Source: Xanthomonas vasicola (lineage in GTDB: Bacteria; Pseudomonadota; Gammaproteobacteria; Xanthomonadales; Xanthomonadaceae). From it: a stretch of DNA of 64,000 nucleotides. The stretch is taken from NCBI RefSeq assembly GCF_000772705.2, contig NZ_JSBW02000094.1, forward strand, positions 1-64,000, in the 5' to 3' direction. The position numbers and the translations under genes were made by a program. Shown one piece after another: positions 47,393 to 56,600 of the stretch. Positions within the stretch are counted from its first letter, which is position 1. Every line of letters starts with the position of its first letter. The notes beneath the pieces are model-generated. The model was not told where the DNA came from. It did not search any database and saw only the letters and a program-made list of their open reading frames with translations.

Positions 47393-48712
47393 ATGAGCAC
47401 CATCGTCGCCCTCGATACCCACGACGTCCGCTTCCCCACCTCGCGCGAGCTGGATGGGTCGGATGCGATGAATCCCGATCCCGATTACTCGGCGGCTTAT
47501 GTCGTGCTGCGCACCGATGCGGCCGATGACCTGGCCGGTTACGGCCTGGTGTTCACCATCGGCCGCGGCAACGACGTGCAGACCGCTGCGGTGGCGGCAC
47601 TGGCCGAGCATGTGGTCGGCCTGCGCGTGGAAGACGTCATCGCCGACCTCGGCGCGTTCGCGCGCCGGCTCACCAACGATTCGCAGCTGCGCTGGCTCGG
47701 CCCGGAAAAGGGCGTGATGCATATGGCCATCGGCGCGGTGATCAACGCCGCGTGGGACCTGGCCGCGCGCGCCGCAAAAAAGCCGCTGTGGCGCTTCATT
47801 GCCGAACTCACGCCCGAGCAGTTGGTCGACACCATCGACTTCCGCTACCTCACCGACGCACTCACCCGCGACGAAGCGCTAACCATCCTGCACGATGCGC
47901 AACCGCAGCGCGCGCAACGTATCGCGCAGCTGCTCGAACAGGGCTACCCGGCCTACACCACTTCGCCCGGCTGGCTCGGTTACTCGGACGAGAAGCTGGT
48001 GCGGCTGGCGAAAGAAGCGGTGGCCGATGGCTTCCGCACCATCAAGCTCAAAGTTGGCGCCAATGTGCAGGACGACATCCGCCGTTGCCGCCTGGCCCGC
48101 GAAGCCATCGGTCCGGAGATTGCGATGGCGGTCGATGCCAATCAGCGCTGGGACGTGGGCCCGGCAATCGACTGGATGCGCCAGCTGGCCGAATTCAATA
48201 TCGCCTGGATCGAAGAACCCACCAGCCCGGACGATGTGCTTGGCCACGCCGCCATCCGCCAGGGCATCACCCCGGTGCCGGTCTCCACCGGCGAGCACAC
48301 CCAGAACCGCGTGGTGTTCAAGCAGCTGCTGCAGGCCGGCGCAGTGGATCTGATCCAAATCGACGCTGCACGCGTGGGCGGGGTCAACGAGAACCTCGCC
48401 ATCTTGTTGCTGGCCGCAAAGTTCAACATCCGCGTGTTCCCGCACGCTGGCGGTGTTGGTCTGTGCGAGTTGGTGCAGCACCTGGCCATGGCCGACTTCG
48501 TGGCCATCACCGGCAAGATGGAAGACCGCGCCATCGAATTCGTCGACCACCTGCATCAACACTTCCTGGACCCGGTGCGCATCCAGCACGGCCGCTATCT
48601 GGCACCGGAAGTGCCAGGTTTCTCTGCAGAAATGCATGCATCCTCGATTGCGGAATTCAGCTACCCCGCTGGACGCTTCTGGGTCGAAGACCTGGCAGCA
48701 GCGAAGGCGTAA
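47393..48712 (+). CDS. L-fuconate dehydratase
   Basis: An enolase-superfamily enzyme that removes water from L-fuconate to give 2-keto-3-deoxy-L-fuconate. The 439 residues carry the whole active site: K218 and K220 in TIKLKVG, Mg ligands D248 (MAVDANQRW), E274 ([11 protein letters not shown]) and E301 (STGEHTQNR), and H351 ([13 protein letters not shown]). These numbers agree with the residues described for the X. campestris enzyme of known structure. The start at 47393 ([20 protein letters not shown]) is right for the family. It is the last plus-strand gene of the pathway, set apart from the FAH gene by 674 bases of repeats. Confidence 0.95.
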   Translation: MSTIVALDTHDVRFPTSRELDGSDAMNPDPDYSAAYVVLRTDAADDLAGYGLVFTIGRGNDVQTAAVAALAEHVVGLRVEDVIADLGAFARRLTNDSQLRWLGPEKGVMHMAIGAVINAAWDLAARAAKKPLWRFIAELTPEQLVDTIDFRYLTDALTRDEALTILHDAQPQRAQRIAQLLEQGYPAYTTSPGWLGYSDEKLVRLAKEAVADGFRTIKLKVGANVQDDIRRCRLAREAIGPEIAMAVDANQRWDVGPAIDWMRQLAEFNIAWIEEPTSPDDVLGHAAIRQGITPVPVSTGEHTQNRVVFKQLLQAGAVDLIQIDAARVGGVNENLAILLLAAKFNIRVFPHAGGVGLCELVQHLAMADFVAITGKMEDRAIEFVDHLHQHFLDPVRIQHGRYLAPEVPGFSAEMHASSIAEFSYPAGRFWVEDLAAAKA

Positions 48713-48746
48713 TCCGGCGTCCTACACAGCGCACATCGCATCCATT

Positions 48747-48776
48747 GTAGGAGCGGCTTCAGCCGCGACGGGCGTT
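48747..48776. repeat. REP-like GTAGGAGCG unit
   Basis: TTGTAGGAGCGGCTTCAGCC followed by GCGACGGGCG is one unit of the REP-like motif also present near 39600-39692 and 53495-53562. It lies 34 bases beyond the dehydratase stop. Confidence 0.65.
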
Positions 48777-48850
48777 CTCGATTGCCTGATCACGCCTGAA
48801 GCCGTTTTTTCCCCGGGAATACCAGCGACCTTGAGCAGCGAATCTTTTTA

Positions 48851-48991
48851 GAACGGCTAATAAAACCTAGCGAGCGATCGTCCGGTGGCTGTGCACGGCG
48901 CAAAGCAACCGCAGGCCGCGCGTGTTTCATGTCGATTCCGAACATTGGCCATGCCCGCACCGCGGCTGCGCAGATGTCTTGTTAGCGGCTC
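48851..48991. mobile_element. foldback (MITE-like) element, copy B, 141 bp, inverted relative to copy A
   Basis: The left end GAACGGCTAATAAAAC followed by CTAGCGAGCGATCGTCCGG matches copy A's right arm read inverted (GAGCGGCTAACAAAAC, GTAGCGAGCAGTCGTCAGG). The right end is GTCTTGTTAGCGGCTC. ATTCCGAACATTGG in the middle parallels GATTCCGAGCACCGG of copy A. Length is exactly 141 bp. TTA precedes the left end; the right flank has diverged. It lies in the 465-base gap between the dehydratase and mutarotase genes, where no gene is seen. Confidence 0.75.
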
Positions 48992-49177
48992 CTGGTTAAA
49001 GCACGCGCGCACATCGGACTCAGAGCCTATCAGCGGCGAGCACGAAGACGCGGCACGTGGCATGGGACCCGAACGCCCCTGATAAATGTCTGCCGACACT
49101 GCGCACCTGGAGCGCACAATACGTAACGCTCGAGTGCGCAATCCACGCATCCACAACCCCAGGCAGAACAACCGCCG

Positions 49178-49537
49178 CTAGCGCTGCGCTTCAATCGCCT
49201 TACTCAGCGCAAAAATCCGTCCCGCCTCACGCCACTTCTCTCCTGGCGCACTGCCGGGCAGCGGCTTTTGAAACCGCCACATCAGCTCTTCCCATGCCTG
49301 GATGCGCGGGTCGGCCGCATCGCGCGCCGCTTTTGCGGTTGGGTCGTAGTTCTCGCTGACGTCCATCAGCATCACCAGCCGATCGCCGCTGCGAAAGATC
49401 TCCAGTTCCAGGATACCGGCCTGCTGCAACGAGGCCACCACTTCCGGCCACACCTCGGTGGGCTGATGCCAGCGCTCGTATTCGGCAATCAGCGCCGCAT
49501 CGTGGTGTAGATCCAGCACATAACAAAGACGCGGCAT
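49178..49537 (-). CDS. L-fucose mutarotase, RhaM/DUF718 family
   Basis: A 119-residue sugar mutarotase that interconverts alpha and beta anomers and so speeds use of the imported sugar. The ferredoxin-like fold has YVLDLHHDAALIAEYERWHQ with the conserved His, EVWPEVVASLQQAGILELEI, VMLMDVSENYDPTAKAARDA and the C-terminal WEELMWRFQKPLPG. The family was first known for L-rhamnose (RhaM); the fucose locus makes L-fucose the likely substrate. It follows the permease gene by 2 bases on the minus strand and is convergent with the dehydratase gene. Confidence 0.85.
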   Translation of the reverse strand: MPRLCYVLDLHHDAALIAEYERWHQPTEVWPEVVASLQQAGILELEIFRSGDRLVMLMDVSENYDPTAKAARDAADPRIQAWEELMWRFQKPLPGSAPGEKWREAGRIFALSKAIEAQR

Positions 49538-49539
49538 GC

Positions 49540-50841
49540 TCAGGCTCCTGCAATCACGCGCGCTGTGCGGCGTGCGCGCAACGCGAACAACAAAATCACA
49601 GCAAAGCAGGCGCCTGGCACCACCATCGCCCAGTGGATACCGGCCATATCGGACACCGCGCCCATCACCGCAGTGAGCAACGCGCCGCCAATGATCGACA
49701 TCACCAACAAGGACGAGCCCAGCTTGCGGGCATCGTCATGCATGCCGTCTAGCCCCAACGCAAAAATGGTCGGGAACATCACCGACATAAATACGCTCGC
49801 CGCCACCAGCGCATACAACCCGGTCCAACCAGGCAGCGCGATGGCCACCGTACACAGGATCAGATTGATCACCGCAAACGTTGCCAGCAGCTTCGCAGGT
49901 GCCAGATAGCGCAACAGCGCGGTGCCGATGAAGCGGCCGGCCATGAACAGCACCAGCGAAATGGTCAAGTAAGTGGCCGCGGTTTTTTCCGGCGTGCCGG
50001 GTACGGCATCTTGCAGGTAGCGAATCAGATAACTCCAGATGCCGACCTGCGCGCCCACGTAAAAGAACTGCGCCACTACCGAAAACACGAACAACCGATT
50101 ACGCAGCAACTCGCTGAAGCGTGCGCGCTTGGGTGCCACGCCAGCGTCCGCATCCGGTGCGCCGGTGGGGAAGCGCACCAACGCAATCAGGATCGCCCAC
50201 AGCACCACCACCGCACCGATGATCAGGTATGGCATCTGCACCGCCGACGATTCGGTGGCGAAGAACGCCTCGCGCGCGGCTGGCGCCATCGCTGCAAGCT
50301 CGGCCGGGGTGTGCTCCACGCCGGAGAAGATGAAGTGCTGGCCGACCAGCACGCCGGTGATCGACCCCAGCGGGTTGAACGCCTGCGCCAGGTTCAAGCG
50401 CCGCGCTGCGCCATCGGCAGGACCGAGCACGGTGACCAGCGGGTTGGCAGTTGTTTCCAGGAAGGCCAGGCCGCTGGCGATGACGAACAACGCCAGCAGG
50501 AACAGCCAGTACGTGTGTATCTGCGCAGCCGGATAGAACAGGAGCGCGCCGCAGGCGTACAGCAGCAGGCCCAGCACCACCGCCGCCTTGTAGCTGTAGC
50601 GGCGCATGAACATCGCCGCCGGCATCGCGAACACGAAATAGCCCATGTAGAAGGCGCTCTGCACCAACCCGGCCTGTAGATCGGTCAGTTCGAAGGCCTT
50701 CTTGAACTGCTTGATCAAGATGTCGTTGAGGTTGTTGGCCATGCCCCATAAAAAGAACAGGCTGACGATCAACAACAGGGGAACCATGGCGGTACGCCCC
50801 AGGTTGCCGCGCGGTGACGCGGCAATGTCACTGTGATGCAT
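49540..50841 (-). CDS. fucP: L-fucose permease (FucP-type MFS transporter)
   Basis: A 433-residue proton/sugar symporter of the FHS family. The start at 50841 gives MHHSDIAASPRGNLGRTAMV, then twelve membrane segments. LLIVSLFFLWGMANNLNDIL is the diagnostic first segment (WGxxxxLNDIL). LVQSAFYMGYFVFAMPAAMF, LETTANPLVTVLGP and NLAQAFNPLGSITGVLVGQH are further FucP marks. The frame is open to 50958, but upstream residues do not fit and would cross the palindrome at 50915-50943. It heads the permease-mutarotase unit and is divergent from the IclR regulator gene. Confidence 0.92.
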   Translation of the reverse strand: MHHSDIAASPRGNLGRTAMVPLLLIVSLFFLWGMANNLNDILIKQFKKAFELTDLQAGLVQSAFYMGYFVFAMPAAMFMRRYSYKAAVVLGLLLYACGALLFYPAAQIHTYWLFLLALFVIASGLAFLETTANPLVTVLGPADGAARRLNLAQAFNPLGSITGVLVGQHFIFSGVEHTPAELAAMAPAAREAFFATESSAVQMPYLIIGAVVVLWAILIALVRFPTGAPDADAGVAPKRARFSELLRNRLFVFSVVAQFFYVGAQVGIWSYLIRYLQDAVPGTPEKTAATYLTISLVLFMAGRFIGTALLRYLAPAKLLATFAVINLILCTVAIALPGWTGLYALVAASVFMSVMFPTIFALGLDGMHDDARKLGSSLLVMSIIGGALLTAVMGAVSDMAGIHWAMVVPGACFAVILLFALRARRTARVIAGA

Positions 50842-50914
50842 GCGACCGTTCCCCTCCCAAGGCTGTGGCGCTTGCGTTGCAATCGAGCGAGCGTACTGCG
50901 CAGGCCAGCGCCAT

Positions 50915-50943
50915 GCAAATATAAAATCTTTGTTTATATTTGC
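50915..50943. promoter_or_regulatory. palindromic operator candidate between fucP and the IclR gene
   Basis: GCAAATATAAA and TTTATATTTGC are perfect inverted arms of 11 bases around a 7-base centre (ATCTTTG). The site is strikingly AT-rich for this genome. It lies 74 bases upstream of the fucP start and 78 bases upstream of the IclR start, where a regulator of a divergent pair would bind. Confidence 0.7.
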
Positions 50944-51020
50944 ACTGACCCGCCCCACCTGACCCCGCGCCGCGTTGCCTGTACCCTGGCGCGCCGCACC
51001 TTGCCTGGACCTGCAAACGG

Positions 51021-51770
51021 ATGAGCACCGAACCCGCCAAGTACCGCGCGCCGGCCCTGGACAAGGGCCTGGACATCCTGGAGCTGCTCGCCCGCCAGGC
51101 GCAGCCGATGAGCATGGGCGCGATCTCGCAGGGCATCGGCCGCTCGCGCGGGGAGATCTTCCGCATGCTGCAGGTGTTGGAAGAGCGTGGCTACCTCACC
51201 CGCGACGGCGAAGGCGATTACGTATTGACCAACCGTCTATTCATGCTCGGCATGCAGCAGCCGCATGTGCAGAGCATCAGCGAAGCCGCGTTGCCGGTGA
51301 TGCGGCGGTTGTCCGATGCGATCTACCAGCCGTGCCACCTGGTGGCGCCGTCCGGCGACCAGATCGTGGTGATTGCGCAGATGGATGTGCCCAGCGATCT
51401 GGGCCTGGTGGTACGCCCGGGGCATCGTCGCCCGTTGACGCATTCCAGCTCCGGGCTGGTGCTGTTCGCCTTCCAGCAGCCGGAGGTGCAGGCGCGCTGG
51501 CTGGACATGCTCGATGCCAGCGACGTGCCGTTCGAGCGCGCGCAGTTCCTGGCCGCCGCCGCGCAGGCACGCCGCGATGGTTACGCCATGCAGCCCAGCG
51601 AAGCGGTAGTGGGCGTGGTCGATCTGACCGCACCGATCCTGCAACGCGGCAGCGCCAGCTACACGCTCACCGTGCCCTTCATCGAACGGCGCCCTGCCCT
51701 GGTAAGCCCACAAGCGGCATTGCAGGCCCTGTGTGCGGCGACTGCCGAGATTTCCGGCGGGCTGCACTAG
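51021..51770 (+). CDS. IclR family transcriptional regulator of the fucose locus
   Basis: The 249-residue protein has an IclR winged helix at about 9-70 (APALDKGLDILELLARQAQP, RGEIFRMLQVLEERGYLTRD) and the GAF-like effector domain at about 80-245 (LPVMRRLSDAIYQPCHLVAP, RRPLTHSSSGLVLFAFQQPE, AVVGVVDLTAPILQRG). IclR proteins usually bind a palindrome in the divergent intergenic region and respond to a pathway intermediate. Position beside fucP and a strong palindrome argue that it controls this locus. The ligand is unknown. Confidence 0.9.
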   Translation: MSTEPAKYRAPALDKGLDILELLARQAQPMSMGAISQGIGRSRGEIFRMLQVLEERGYLTRDGEGDYVLTNRLFMLGMQQPHVQSISEAALPVMRRLSDAIYQPCHLVAPSGDQIVVIAQMDVPSDLGLVVRPGHRRPLTHSSSGLVLFAFQQPEVQARWLDMLDASDVPFERAQFLAAAAQARRDGYAMQPSEAVVGVVDLTAPILQRGSASYTLTVPFIERRPALVSPQAALQALCAATAEISGGLH

Positions 51771-51809
51771 CCGCACGCAACCCAGCACCGCGCACTACCG
51801 GTACAGGGC

Positions 51810-52644
51810 ATCGACGCGGCGCAAAGCAACGCGATGGCGCCCCAGCGTGCACGCGACAGCGCAGCGCCGGCATGGACGCTGACGATGGACTCGGCCGACC
51901 TGGCACTCCTGCGCATGCCCGACTGGGCGCTCTATGACAGCCCCTGGGATTGGCAGGCCTTTTTGGCCAGCAGCTGCACAGGCCTTGCCGAGCGTCAGGT
52001 GCCTGCGTTGGTGATCGATCTGCGTGGCAACGAGGGCGGGCTGGATGTGGCAAGCGTGCTGCTTGGCTATCTGGCCGCAGGCGAGGTCGCGGTGTCGCCG
52101 CTTCGCAAATTGGTGCGCTATCGCCGCTTGCCCGATGCGTTGGCGCCGTATGTGACCACCTGGGACCGCTCCTTCCGCGACTGGGGCGCGCGCTGTCGCC
52201 TATGACACGCGTTTCTACACGCTCGATTCCCCGCACCCTGCAGCGCAGCGCTACCTGCCACTGCACACGCCCCACTTCAACGGCCGGGTATTGGTGTTGA
52301 TCAGCGCCGAGAACAGCTCGGCTACCTTCGACGTTGCACAGCAACTGCAGCGCAACGGCCTGGCCACGCTGGTCGGCCAGCCCACCGGCGGCAACCTGCG
52401 CGGCATCAACGGCAGTGCGTTTTTCTTTTTGCATCTTCCCAATTCGCAGATCGAAGTGAATCTACCGTTGGTCGCACAGCTTCCAACCAGCCCACAGCCA
52501 GGTCCCGGCGTGTTACCCGACGTGCCGGTAGACATCACCACGCAGGATCTGCAACACGGACGCGATGTGGAAATGAACACGGTACGCGCCTTGCTGCGCG
52601 GCGATGGAACACCGCCGGTGGCCCACCATAAAGTGCCCGAATAG
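51810..52644 (+). pseudogene. S41-type peptidase, 5'-truncated and frameshifted
   Basis: The first frame has VPALVIDLRGNEGGLDVASV and LLGYLAAGEVAVSPLRKLVR, the core of an S41 (C-terminal processing/tricorn-type) protease. It breaks near 52195 and resumes two frames over as AVAYDTRFYTLDSPHPAAQR, then VLISAENSSATFDVAQQLQR, which has the catalytic Ser-Ser-Ala-like motif, then VGQPTGGNLRGINGSAFFFL and the end VPVDITTQDLQHGRD. Full-length relatives are about 450 residues, so the first third or more is gone. The left edge is approximate; the remnant starts about 40 bases after the IclR gene. Confidence 0.7.
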
Positions 52645-52714
52645 CCAAGGCTATAAAGATCAGACCAACCTTCGCGTGCAGTGCAAACGCACCGAACGCG
52701 GCAATGCGTTGGTA

Positions 52715-52868
52715 CACTGCGCGCCCCTTGGGGAGTAGCCTGCTTTCGTCCATCGAAAGCGCCTGTATCAACATACTCGGCCAGTGCGCCGTGGTGCAGG
52801 CAACCAGTTTCGGTTTGGCGAGACCAGCGGCATGCGTGCACGACGACGGTTGGCGCGGGCGCATGCCG
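52715..52868 (+). ncRNA. yybP-ykoY manganese riboswitch
   Basis: The leader of mntP has the conserved aptamer pieces: CCCTTGGGGAGTAGCC (about 52725-52740), ATCAACATACTCGGCC (about 52769-52784) and the second docking loop GGCGAGACCA (52817-52826). These form the two coaxial legs that bind Mn2+ in this class, whose best-studied members include one from X. oryzae. Just after it, CGGCATGCG (52828-52836) and CGCATGCCG (52860-52868) can form a hairpin close to the start codon, a likely expression platform. Manganese should turn on mntP. Confidence 0.85.
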
Positions 52869-52897
52869 TTGTGACCGTGCCCAACCCGAGAGTGTCG

Positions 52898-53482
52898 ATG
52901 TCTCCTTTTTCCATCGTGTTGATCGGTTTTGCAATGTCCACCGACGCGTTTGCCGCGGCGATCGGCAAGGGCGCGGCAATGCGCAAACCACAGTGGCGCG
53001 ATGCGCTGCGTGCCGGTTTGATTTTCGGCTGTATCGAAGCCATCACCCCGGTGATCGGCTGGCTGCTGGGCCGGGCCGCATCCAGTTATGTGTCTGCCTA
53101 CGATCACTGGATTGCCTTCGTGCTGCTGGGTGCATTGGGCACGCATATGATGATCGCCGGCCTGCGCAATGGGCCGGACGACGACGCCGGTGCAGACGCC
53201 GAGACGCCGAAACGGCATGGATTGCTGGGCTTGGCCACCACCGGTTTTGCCACCAGCATTGATGCGATGGCGGTTGGCGTCAGCCTGGCGTTTCTCGATG
53301 TGCACATCGGCGTGGTAGCCGTCGTGGTGGGTCTGTGCACCTTCAGCATGGTCACTGCAGGCGTGATGCTGGGCCGCGCGCTCGGCAATCTGATCGGCAA
53401 GCGCGCCGAAATCTTGGGTGGATTGATTCTGGTGATCGTCGGCAGCGTGATTCTGTACGAGCACCTGGGCGGGGCCGCGTAA
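52898..53482 (+). CDS. mntP: manganese efflux pump MntP
   Basis: A 194-residue inner-membrane Mn2+ exporter with six membrane segments in two repeats. The paired motifs are [20 protein letters not shown] and [20 protein letters not shown], whose Asp residues line the transport path. [20 protein letters not shown] is conserved too. A hydrophilic loop ([16 protein letters not shown]) separates the halves. The start at 52898 is chosen over earlier in-frame starts because those lie inside the riboswitch and add an unrelated tail. It is monocistronic. Confidence 0.93.
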   Translation: MSPFSIVLIGFAMSTDAFAAAIGKGAAMRKPQWRDALRAGLIFGCIEAITPVIGWLLGRAASSYVSAYDHWIAFVLLGALGTHMMIAGLRNGPDDDAGADAETPKRHGLLGLATTGFATSIDAMAVGVSLAFLDVHIGVVAVVVGLCTFSMVTAGVMLGRALGNLIGKRAEILGGLILVIVGSVILYEHLGGAA

Positions 53483-53496
53483 GCATCATCTATCGT

Positions 53497-53560
53497 AGGA
53501 GCGCGCTGGCGCGCGATGAAGCATTATCGGTAACGCTTCATCGCGCGCCAGCGCGCTCCT
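53497..53560. repeat. perfect 26-bp inverted REP-like hairpin
   Basis: Arms at 53497-53522 and 53535-53560 are perfect inverse copies. Each has AGGAGCGCGCTGGCGCGCG on its strand, around ATTATCGGTAAC. It lies 14 bases beyond mntP and between convergent genes, so it may end both transcripts or act as a REP pair; no T-run follows. It shares GTAGGAGCG with the units near 39600 and 48747. Confidence 0.8.
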
Positions 53561-53660
53561 GCAATACATGGCCTTGCTCTACACGCGAGGTAAGCATTGC
53601 CATCTTCAAGGGTTGCCGCATGCATCCCTGCATATCGCAGTAATGCCAGCACAGTGCCCG

Positions 53661-56600
53661 TCAGCGCTTCTTCGCATCGTGATGCGCACTCAAAAATGCA
53701 CGTAGCGATGCCGGCTTCACCGGCTTGGTCAGCAAGCGATAGCCGCGTTCGCGCGCGAGCTGCTTGAGTTCGTCACGGCCGTCGGCGGTGAGCAAGGCGC
53801 CGGCGATCGGTGCGGGTGCAGCGGCTTGCACGGCGTCGAGCGTATCCAGACCATCCATGCGGTCGTGGAGGTGGTAATCCACCAGCATCAGGTCCGGCTG
53901 TTCGCGCGCACGTTCCAGTGCCTGGTCCACGGTGCTGGCGGTGATCACTTCCACCTGCCAGCGGCCGAGCAGCGCGCGCATGCCATCGAGAATTTCGCGG
54001 TCGTTATCCACGCACAGCACGCGCAGGCCGGCCAGCGAATCCCCACTGGGCGATGCACGTGCAGCCGTCATCGGCAAGGGCGGTGGCACCGGAGCCGGCG
54101 CCACACGCGGCAACAGGATCGAGAACATGCTGCCGCGGCCGACCTGGCTGCGCGCGCTCAGGTCGTGGTCGAGCAGGCGCGAGATGCGTTGGCAAATCGA
54201 CAGACCCAACCCCAGACCCTGCTCGCCCCAATCGAAGGGCTGCTGATAGCGGCGGAATTCTTCGAAGATCTGCCGCATGTGGTGTTCGGGAATGCCCGGG
54301 CCGGTGTCCCACACCTGCAGCTCCACCTGCTGCCCGCGCCCGCGCATGCCCAGTACGATGCGGCCCTGGCGCGTGTAGCGCAGCGCATTGGCCAGGAAGT
54401 TCTGCATCACCCGGCGCAACAAGCGGCGGTCGCTGCGCACCCAGATCGGGCGCACATGGACCTGTAGCTGAAGACCACGGCTGGCCGCCACCGGCGCGTA
54501 TTGCGCAGCCAATTCATGCATCAGTGCGCTGGCGTCGAAATCTTCGACCGTGGGGCGTAATCCGCCGGCATCCAGACGCGAGACATCAAGCAGACCATCA
54601 AGCAGTTCTTCAGCCGCACGTAGCGAGGCATCCACGCGCTCGGCCAGATGCCGCTGTTCTTCGTTGTTCTGATGACTCTCGCGCAAGGCCGAGGCGAACA
54701 AGCGCGCGGCATTGAGCGGCTGCAATACGTCGTGACTGATGGCAGCGAGAAAGCGTGTCTTGGATTGCTGCGCCAACTCGGCCTCGCGCGAGCGATCGGC
54801 CACGCGTTGCTCGAGATTTTCGTTGGCATCCAGCAACGCACGTTCGGCGCGCTTGTAGTCGGTGATGTCGTTGTAGCTGGTGACGTAGCCACCGCCCGGC
54901 AGCGCCTGGCCGCGCATTTCGATCACCTTGCCGTCGCTGCGGGTACGCTCGAACACATGCGGCGAGCCGGCGCGCATATGCCGGATGCGGCGGTCGATCT
55001 GGTCTTCGATATCGCCCTCGCCCAGTTCGCCACGCTCGGCGTTGTAGCGGATCAGATCGGCGACCGGGCGGCCCACATACAACATGCCATCGGGATACCC
55101 GAACAGCTGCTGATAGCGCCGATTCCAAGCGGTCAGGCGCATGTCCGGGTCGACCACGCTGACCGCCGCGCTGATGTTTTCCAGCGTGGTGGACAGGATC
55201 TCGCGATTGAAACGCAGTTCCTGGCCGGCTTCATCCAACACCGCCACCACTTCGCCCAGATCCATACCCGAACCACGCAACAGGCTGGTCAGTACCAGGC
55301 GTGCGGAGGCGGCGCCAATGGACGCGGCCAGCAGGCGTTCGGTGAATTGCACCCAGGCACGGTCGGCCACCACGGTGGGCTGCAGTTCGCGTTCCAGTAG
55401 CGCCGCTTGGTCGACGAAGGCGCGATGCGCATGCCGCTCACCCACCACGCGCTCGGCCAGTGCCTGCAGATCGGCCACGCGCACATGCCCCGGCCAGTCG
55501 CCGGCCACCGCCGGACGCTGCGCATACGGGTCCAGGAATGGCGCTGCACGCAGCCGCTCGTCCACGCCGGGACGCCAGCGCGCGGAGACCAGCATCATCG
55601 CGCCAACGTTGACCAACAACGACCAGAACGTGCCATGCGCAAGCGGGTCCCAGCCGCGCATGCCGAACAACTGCTGCGGTTGCAGCCAGGCGATACCGAA
55701 CGGCCCATCTACCAGCCACTCCGGCTGCAGCCAACCGGCGCGCGTGGCCGCCGGCAACAACAGCGTGTAGATCCAGGTCATGAAGCCGAGCACCATGCCG
55801 GTCTCCACGCCCTTGCGGCTGGCCCCGCGCCAATACAGCCCGCCGATCACACCCGGCGCGAACTGCGCCACCGCGGCAAATGCCATCAACCCGTACGCGG
55901 CCAAGGTAGTGTCATTAGCGACGCTGCGGTGATAGCCGTAGGCAATCAGTGCCAGCAGCAGGATGGCGACACGACGAATCCACAACACCCGCGAAGCCAC
56001 CGCCGCGCGCGCGTCGGCGCTGCCACGGCGGCGCAGCAGCACCGGCATCACCAGGTCGTTGCTGACCATGGTGGCCAACGCGATGCTGGCCACGATCACC
56101 ATGCCGGTGGCCGCCGAAAATCCGCCAACGTAGGCGACCAGTGCCAGCACCGTGTTGCCCTGGCTGAGCGGCAGTGCGAGCACCACTGCATCGTCCACCA
56201 CTGCACTGCCCTTGCCGAACAGTGCGATGCCGGCCGAGGCGATCGGCATCACCATCGCCGAGATGATCACCAGATACGCGCCGAAAAACCAACGTGCGCG
56301 GCGGATGTCGCCCACGTCGCTGCATTCGACCACCGCCACATGGAATTGGCGCGGCAGGCAGATCACCGCCAGAAAACTCAGCAGCGTCTGCGAAATGAAG
56401 CCCACCGACGGCGTGTGTTCGAACAGCGTGCGCGCCGAATCGGCGATATGCAGTTGGTGGTCGCTCAACCACAGCCACGCGAACAAGCCAACCGCCACGA
56501 TAGCGACCAGCTTGATCACCGACTCCAGTGCGATTGCCAGCATCATGCCGCGGTGGTGTTCGGTGGCGTCCACCTGGCGGGTACCGAACAAGGTGGCGAA

